DNA of 64,000 bases, taken from NCBI RefSeq assembly GCF_900156745.1, contig NZ_LT707065.1, forward strand, positions 5,000,086 through 5,064,085, in the 5' to 3' direction. Position numbers and translations under genes: made by a program. Position 1 is the stretch's first letter, and every line of letters starts with the position of its first letter. Below are positions 59,966-64,000 of this stretch, piece by piece. Origin of the DNA: Achromobacter sp. MFA1 R4 (GTDB lineage Bacteria; Pseudomonadota; Gammaproteobacteria; Burkholderiales; Burkholderiaceae_B). Below the pieces are notes generated by a model. That model was not told where the DNA came from. It made no database searches and was given only the letters and a program-made list of their open reading frames with translations.

Positions 59966-60898
59966 ATGACCCAACCCCTTGTTTTCATCGACGGCGACCA
60001 GGGCACGACCGGCCTGCAGATCCATGAACGGCTGCACGGCCGTACCGATCTGCGCCTGCTCACGCTACCCGAGGCCGACCGCAAGAACCCGCAGCGCCGC
60101 GCCGAGGCGATCAACGCCAGCGACATCGCGATCCTGTGCCTGCCCGACGAACCCGCGCGCCAGGCGGCCGCGTCCGTCGTCAACCCCAAGGTGCGCATCA
60201 TCGATGCCAGCTCCGCGCACCGCACGGATGACGGCTGGGTGTACGGCTTTCCGGAAATGAGCGAGGGCCAGGCCGAACGCATTGCCCACGCGCAGCGCGT
60301 CAGCAATCCCGGCTGCTATCCCACCGGGGCGATTGCGCTGCTGCGTCCGCTGGTCCAGGCTGGCCTGGTCCCCGCGGACTATCCGGCGGTCGTGCACGCC
60401 GTGTCAGGGTATTCGGGCGGCGGCCGCGCCAGCGTGCAGGCGTACGAGGACCCGGAAGGCGCGCGCGGCCCCGATTTCCAGGTCTATGGGTTGGGCCTGG
60501 CGCACAAGCACACGCCCGAGATCCAGCGCCACGCCGGCCTGTCGCAGCGCCCGGTCTTCGTGCCGTCGTATGGCGCCTTCCGCCAGGGCATCGTCCTGAC
60601 GGTGCCGCTGCACCTGCGCCTGCTGCCGGCGGGCGTGGACGCCGCGGCGCTGCACGGCGTCCTGCAACGGCACTACGCCGGCGCGGCCCATGTGCAGGTG
60701 GTGGCGACCGAGGACGCCGCGTCCCATACGCACCTGGATCCGCAAGTCCTGAATGGCACCAACGACCTGCGCCTGGCGGTGTACGGCAATGCGGAGCACG
60801 GCCAGGCGCTCCTGACCGCCGTCTTCGACAACCTGGGCAAAGGGGCGTCGGGCGCGGCGGTGCAGAATCTGGACTTGATGCTGGCGGCGCTGCGCTGA
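59966..60898 (+). CDS. argC: N-acetyl-gamma-glutamyl-phosphate reductase, type 2 (ArgC)
   Basis: A 310-residue type-2 ArgC. It reduces N-acetylglutamyl phosphate to the semialdehyde with NADPH in arginine synthesis. The Rossmann motif is [10 protein letters not shown], and the catalytic Cys117 is in [10 protein letters not shown]; the type-2 form has about 310 residues and lacks some loops of the common type. Neighbouring genes are not arginine genes. ATG 59966 begins the conserved [11 protein letters not shown]-terminus. Confidence 0.93.
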   Translation: MTQPLVFIDGDQGTTGLQIHERLHGRTDLRLLTLPEADRKNPQRRAEAINASDIAILCLPDEPARQAAASVVNPKVRIIDASSAHRTDDGWVYGFPEMSEGQAERIAHAQRVSNPGCYPTGAIALLRPLVQAGLVPADYPAVVHAVSGYSGGGRASVQAYEDPEGARGPDFQVYGLGLAHKHTPEIQRHAGLSQRPVFVPSYGAFRQGIVLTVPLHLRLLPAGVDAAALHGVLQRHYAGAAHVQVVATEDAASHTHLDPQVLNGTNDLRLAVYGNAEHGQALLTAVFDNLGKGASGAAVQNLDLMLAALR

Positions 60899-60904
60899 GC
60901 GCGA

Positions 60905-61924
60905 TTACTTGTCAAGCCACGGCGCGTCTTTCCAAAGCTGCTGGAACTCGGCCTCGCCCGCCGCCAGCTCCTTGGCGTAGTCCGCGGGCGGCAGGTAGCG
61001 CAGCGGCGCGAACATCTCCCTGGCCTTGGTCTGGAACTCCGGATCGTCCACGGTGCGCTTCACGGCCGTGACCAGCTGGGCGCGCACGTCGTCGGGCAGG
61101 CCCTTGGGCGCGGCCAGGCCGCGCAGCGACGCCAGTTCAAAATCGAAGCCCTGTTCCTTGAAGGTGGGCACGTCGGGCAATGCCGCCGAGCGCGTCTTGC
61201 CCATCTGCCCGAGAAATCGCAGGGGCGTGCCGCCTTTCTGGTACTGGAGCGCTTCGCCGACGTTGATGGCCCCGATGGTGATTTCGCCGCTTGCCAGCGC
61301 GCCGCGCACCTCCCCAGCCCCCTTATAGGGGATGTGGCTGAGCTTGGTGCCCGAGGTGCGCTCGAATCGCAGCATGGCCAGGTGATCGTCCGACCCCGTG
61401 CCGGTGGTGCCGACCGTGGCCTTGCCGGGATTCGTCTTGGCATAGGCCGTCAGGTCGGCAAGACTCTTCAGCGGATTGTCCTGCAACACCGTGAACGCGC
61501 CGGGATCGTCGATCAGGTTGCCCAGCAGGTCGAAGCTGCGCCACGTAAAGCCGGTCTTGCGTTCGATGGGAATCGTCAGCAGGTTGGGCGTATTGATGAA
61601 GCCGATGGTGTAGCCGTCGGGCTGGGCGCGAGCCAGTTCCGCGAAGCCGATGGCGCCGCCCGCGCCGGGGCGGTTCAACACCACGATGCGCGCGTCGCCG
61701 CCCAGGTGCTTTTGCAGATACGGGGCCATCATCCGCGCCACCAGGTCGGTGCCGCCGCCGGGGCCGTAGGACACGATCAGATTGATCGGTCGATCGGGAT
61801 AGCCGGCCGCCTGCGCGGCGCCCGAGCAAAGCGCGGCGCCTGCAAGGAAGGTCGCCAGGATGCGCAGCGTGTGGCGCTTGTGGTGTCGTTGATTGTGCTG
61901 TCGTTGATTGTTCTGGTGTTGCAT
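60905..61924 (-). CDS. Bug-type tripartite tricarboxylate transporter substrate-binding protein
   Basis: A 339-residue Bug/TctC protein. The N-terminus is unusual: an 18-residue His/Gln/Asn/Arg-rich stretch before the signal hydrophobic core (LRILATFLAGAALCSGAAQA). Hallmarks are YPDRPINLIVSYGPGGGTD, QPDGYTIG and HIPYKGAGE. ATG 61924 has GAGGAG upstream and starts the odd N-terminus. It follows the dehydrogenase gene by 79 bp on the same strand. Convergent with argC, 6 bp apart. Confidence 0.94.
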   Translation of the reverse strand: MQHQNNQRQHNQRHHKRHTLRILATFLAGAALCSGAAQAAGYPDRPINLIVSYGPGGGTDLVARMMAPYLQKHLGGDARIVVLNRPGAGGAIGFAELARAQPDGYTIGFINTPNLLTIPIERKTGFTWRSFDLLGNLIDDPGAFTVLQDNPLKSLADLTAYAKTNPGKATVGTTGTGSDDHLAMLRFERTSGTKLSHIPYKGAGEVRGALASGEITIGAINVGEALQYQKGGTPLRFLGQMGKTRSAALPDVPTFKEQGFDFELASLRGLAAPKGLPDDVRAQLVTAVKRTVDDPEFQTKAREMFAPLRYLPPADYAKELAAGEAEFQQLWKDAPWLDK

Positions 61925-62003
61925 GGTTGTCTCCTCGGGGTTGTCGTGGCGGTCATGGGTCTGCGCCGGCCTTGCGGCGCGGACAGGCGCGCATGCCGCC
62001 TTG

Positions 62004-63047
62004 TTATGTCAGATTGGCAATGCGTTGGGCGGCCCGCGGCCAGACTTCCGGATTGACGAGCTGCGGCGGCCGTTCGCCGCGCAGCATCGCTGCCAGTTGA
62101 TTCGCGGATGATCGCGCGACGTTGCGCCGCGCTTCGTGCGTCACCCCGGCGGTATGAAACGTCGCGACGACGTTGTCCAGTGCCAGCAATGGGGCCGAAC
62201 GATCGGGCGGTTCCTGTTCCCACACGTCCAGCCCGGCGCCCCGCAGGTGTCCGCTGCGCAGCGCGTCGTGCAGGGCGTTCTCGTCATGGATGCCACCGCG
62301 CGCCGTCGACACGAACACCGCGCCGCGCTTCATCGCCGCGAAGGCCTGCGCGCCGAACAGTCCGCGCGTGGACGCATCCAGGGGGCAATGCAGCGACACG
62401 ATGTCGGATTGCGCCAGCAACTCGTCCAGCGCCACGGGCTCGGCGCCGCGGCTGCGGATGGTCGCGGCGTCCAGCAGCGGATCGTGCGCAATCACGCGCA
62501 GGCCGAAGCCGCGCGCAATGCGCGCCACGCTGGTGCCGATCTTCCCGATGCCTACCAGGCCGATGACGCCGCCATGGATCTCATGGCCCATCAGGTCTTC
62601 CCGGGCAAAACCCGTGTCGTGGCGCAGGCGGTTGTGCGATTCGACCACGCGGCGTTGCACGGCCAGCAGCAGCGCGTAGGTATGCTCGGCCACGGACTCC
62701 GCGTTGCCGCCGGCCTGGTTCACGACCGCGATGCCGGCCGCCGTGCAGGCGGCCACGTCGATGGTGTCGTAGCCCGCGCCGCCCGAGGACACGCAGACCA
62801 GTTCCGGGCATTGCGCGATCAGTTCGGCGCTGACGAACCACGCGCGAGGCAGCTCGTCCTTGGCCGCGGAGACGTGATAGGCGTGCGCCGTCTTCAGGCC
62901 AGCCAGCGTGCGGGCGTCATCGCCCTTGGCCGGCAGCACCGACAAGGACACGCCGGGCGTGGCGCGGATGATCTCGTCGAACACCGGATTGAGCCAAAGA
63001 TCCAGGCGGCAGAGCCGCGCGGTCTTGCGGGGCGCGGCCGCGTTCAC
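62004..63047 (-). CDS. 2-hydroxyacid dehydrogenase (NAD(P)-dependent)
   Basis: A 347-residue D-2-hydroxyacid dehydrogenase. Rossmann motif GLVGIGKIGTSVA, catalytic Arg in STARGGIHDE, Glu in DVWEQEPP and His in TFHTAGVTHEA. GTG 63047 is the start; its first four bases overlap the stop of a 32-codon small ORF upstream (GTGA). It is followed by a Bug gene. Probably acts on a carboxylic acid taken up by that binding protein. Confidence 0.93.
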   Translation of the reverse strand: MNAAAPRKTARLCRLDLWLNPVFDEIIRATPGVSLSVLPAKGDDARTLAGLKTAHAYHVSAAKDELPRAWFVSAELIAQCPELVCVSSGGAGYDTIDVAACTAAGIAVVNQAGGNAESVAEHTYALLLAVQRRVVESHNRLRHDTGFAREDLMGHEIHGGVIGLVGIGKIGTSVARIARGFGLRVIAHDPLLDAATIRSRGAEPVALDELLAQSDIVSLHCPLDASTRGLFGAQAFAAMKRGAVFVSTARGGIHDENALHDALRSGHLRGAGLDVWEQEPPDRSAPLLALDNVVATFHTAGVTHEARRNVARSSANQLAAMLRGERPPQLVNPEVWPRAAQRIANLT

Positions 63048-63142
63048 TGCGCGCCTCGTGCCTTGGGGGCGGCGTCGACCGGGGCGCGGTCCAGGGGGCC
63101 GCCATTCGGGCAGTCGTGCAAGGGGAATCCGATTTCCGGCAT
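63044..63142 (-). CDS. small ORF (32 residues) overlapping the dehydrogenase start
   Basis: ATG 63142 has GGAG ten bases upstream and opens 32 codons that stop as TGA inside GTGA, the start of the dehydrogenase gene. The product begins MPEIGFPLHDCPNGG and then is Pro/Ala-rich. The good ribosome binding site and the overlap suggest real translation and coupling to the dehydrogenase. It has no recognisable domain and could be a leader peptide or only a coupling device. Confidence 0.55.
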   Translation of the reverse strand: MPEIGFPLHDCPNGGPLDRAPVDAAPKARGAQ

Positions 63143-63272
63143 GGCGCGTTGTCTCCAGAGGTGTATCCGGGGCGACTCTACGCCGGGTGTGTGGGGAGAT
63201 AAAGCGAATAATTTGCCGTCAAAAGAAACGCTTTTTGGAAACCATTTAGGCGCAACGCCGGGGGCGCAGACG

Positions 63273-64000
63273 CTAGACCATGCCCGCCGGCGCGTGGAAA
63301 TCGAGGCAGGCCTGCGCGTGCGCCCGCAGGCTTTCCAACATGGGCCGGGTATCGTCGCGGCGCCACTGGAAGGTGTAGGTGAGCGGGCGCAGCGGCGCGA
63401 AGCCCGGCAGCGGCATCAGATCGCCGCGATCGATCAGGATGCGCGCCCACGCCGCGGGCAGAAAGCCGAGCCCCAGGCCCTGGCGCAGCATGGCCGCGAT
63501 GCCGCCCCAACTGTTGCAGCATTGATTGCGCCCGGGGGAGACGCGCTGTTCGGTCAGCCAGTCGTCCAGAATGCGGATCGCGCCCGAGCTTTGCGGCAAG
63601 GTGATAAGCGTCAGGCCGGGCAGGTCGGCCGGCGTGAGGGAGGCAGGCTCGGGCACGGCCCGGACGGAAGCCACCCACTCGAAGTGGGCGCTGCCGATGA
63701 CGCGCGAGGCCAGTGCGGGGCGCGACGAGGGGCCGGCGATGACGGCGAAGTCGAGCTCGCCTTCTTCCAGCCCCCGCTCCACCAGTTCTCCCACGCCCAC
63801 GAAGGGTTCGACGAGCAGATCCGGATGGGCTTGCTGGATGATTTCGATCAGGCGCGCCATCCAGGTCAGAGAGGTCAGCTCGCCCGCCCCGAAGCGGCAG
63901 CGGCCGGAATAGCTGCGGTTGGTGCTGGCCTGCTGCATGAACTGGTCGGCATTGCGCAGCAGGTCCTTGGCGTGCGGCACGAGCTGCTCGCCCAGCGCGG
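63273..64000 (-). CDS. LysR family transcriptional regulator, C-terminal part
   Basis: The gene runs off the window end; about 242 C-terminal residues are visible, covering part of the linker helix (LGEQLVPHAKDLL) and the effector domain. The frame is open across 63980-64000. It lies upstream of the small ORF-dehydrogenase-Bug set on the same strand and may regulate it. The HTH domain is outside the window. Confidence 0.88.
   Translation of the reverse strand, partial: ALGEQLVPHAKDLLRNADQFMQQASTNRSYSGRCRFGAGELTSLTWMARLIEIIQQAHPDLLVEPFVGVGELVERGLEEGELDFAVIAGPSSRPALASRVIGSAHFEWVASVRAVPEPASLTPADLPGLTLITLPQSSGAIRILDDWLTEQRVSPGRNQCCNSWGGIAAMLRQGLGLGFLPAAWARILIDRGDLMPLPGFAPLRPLTYTFQWRRDDTRPMLESLRAHAQACLDFHAPAGMV

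Noticed and set aside
1..64000. Insertion sequence, phage, CRISPR, tRNA or rRNA
   Set aside because: I saw no transposase or integrase, no spaced repeat array and no RNA gene; small RNAs cannot be excluded by eye.

Overview
The window is a high-GC chromosome segment with dense genes, short intergenic gaps, many GTG/TTG starts and no sign of rRNA, tRNA, insertion sequence, phage or CRISPR. Six periplasmic Bug-type solute-binding proteins, abundant LysR/AraC/IclR regulators and catabolic operons point to a betaproteobacterium of the Alcaligenaceae (Achromobacter/Bordetella type). That assignment is inferred from gene content and style, not from a marker gene.

Layout. 1-3985 (+): the end of an MmgE/PrpD protein, an ADP-forming acyl-CoA synthetase and an acyl-CoA dehydrogenase, facing a LysR gene. 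5114-8547 (+): RidA-like, PhzF-like, VOC and membrane GGDEF proteins. 8593-9567 (-): an exported protein of unknown function. 9929-18545 (-): one nine-gene catabolic operon (SMP-30, four Bug proteins, cyclase family, 2-hydroxyacid dehydrogenase, RraA-type aldolase, LigI-type lactonase) divergent from an IclR gene. 19414-22976 (-): a second operon (Bug, SDR, FAH-family hydrolase, 2-hydroxyacid dehydrogenase) divergent from a citrate-synthase-like protein that carries an N-terminal DNA-binding domain. 24384-25234: a translationally coupled pair of unknown exported and membrane proteins. 25333-31023: acetyltransferase, Asp-nucleophile alpha/beta hydrolase, SorAB sulfite dehydrogenase, a Gly-rich exported protein and a SulP transporter. 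31076-34579: a MerR gene and its alpha/beta hydrolase target, then two convergent AraC paralogues. 34864-35976: a cyclic-nucleotide-type sensor domain fused to a thioredoxin-reductase-like FAD domain that lacks the NADPH domain. 35992-40877 (-): a compact operon (isochorismatase-type hydrolase, XapX, YtcJ-type amidohydrolase, DoxX, MFS with a C-terminal monooxygenase-like domain). 41132-48479: FrsA-like hydrolase, B12-type radical SAM enzyme, MFS carrier, lipoprotein, DUF4189 protein, chloroperoxidase-like hydrolase.

48632-58752 is signalling-rich: a kinase, a FixJ-type regulator and a lone receiver domain; Dps; a 521-residue unknown protein; a second kinase/regulator pair followed by an exported HbpS/GlcG-like protein (an arrangement like SenS-SenR-HbpS of Streptomyces); then an HPP-CBS membrane protein and a MarR gene with a clear palindromic operator. 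58863-64000 holds a LysR gene divergent from argC (type 2), a Bug protein, a 2-hydroxyacid dehydrogenase, an overlapping 32-codon small ORF and a partial LysR gene.

The best candidates for something undescribed are the HTH-citrate synthase with its AT-rich divergent promoter, the sensor-flavoprotein without a reductase domain, the kinase/regulator/HbpS-like trio, the five-gene amidohydrolase-MFS operon with a Cys/His tail, and the coupled unknown pair at 24384-25234.
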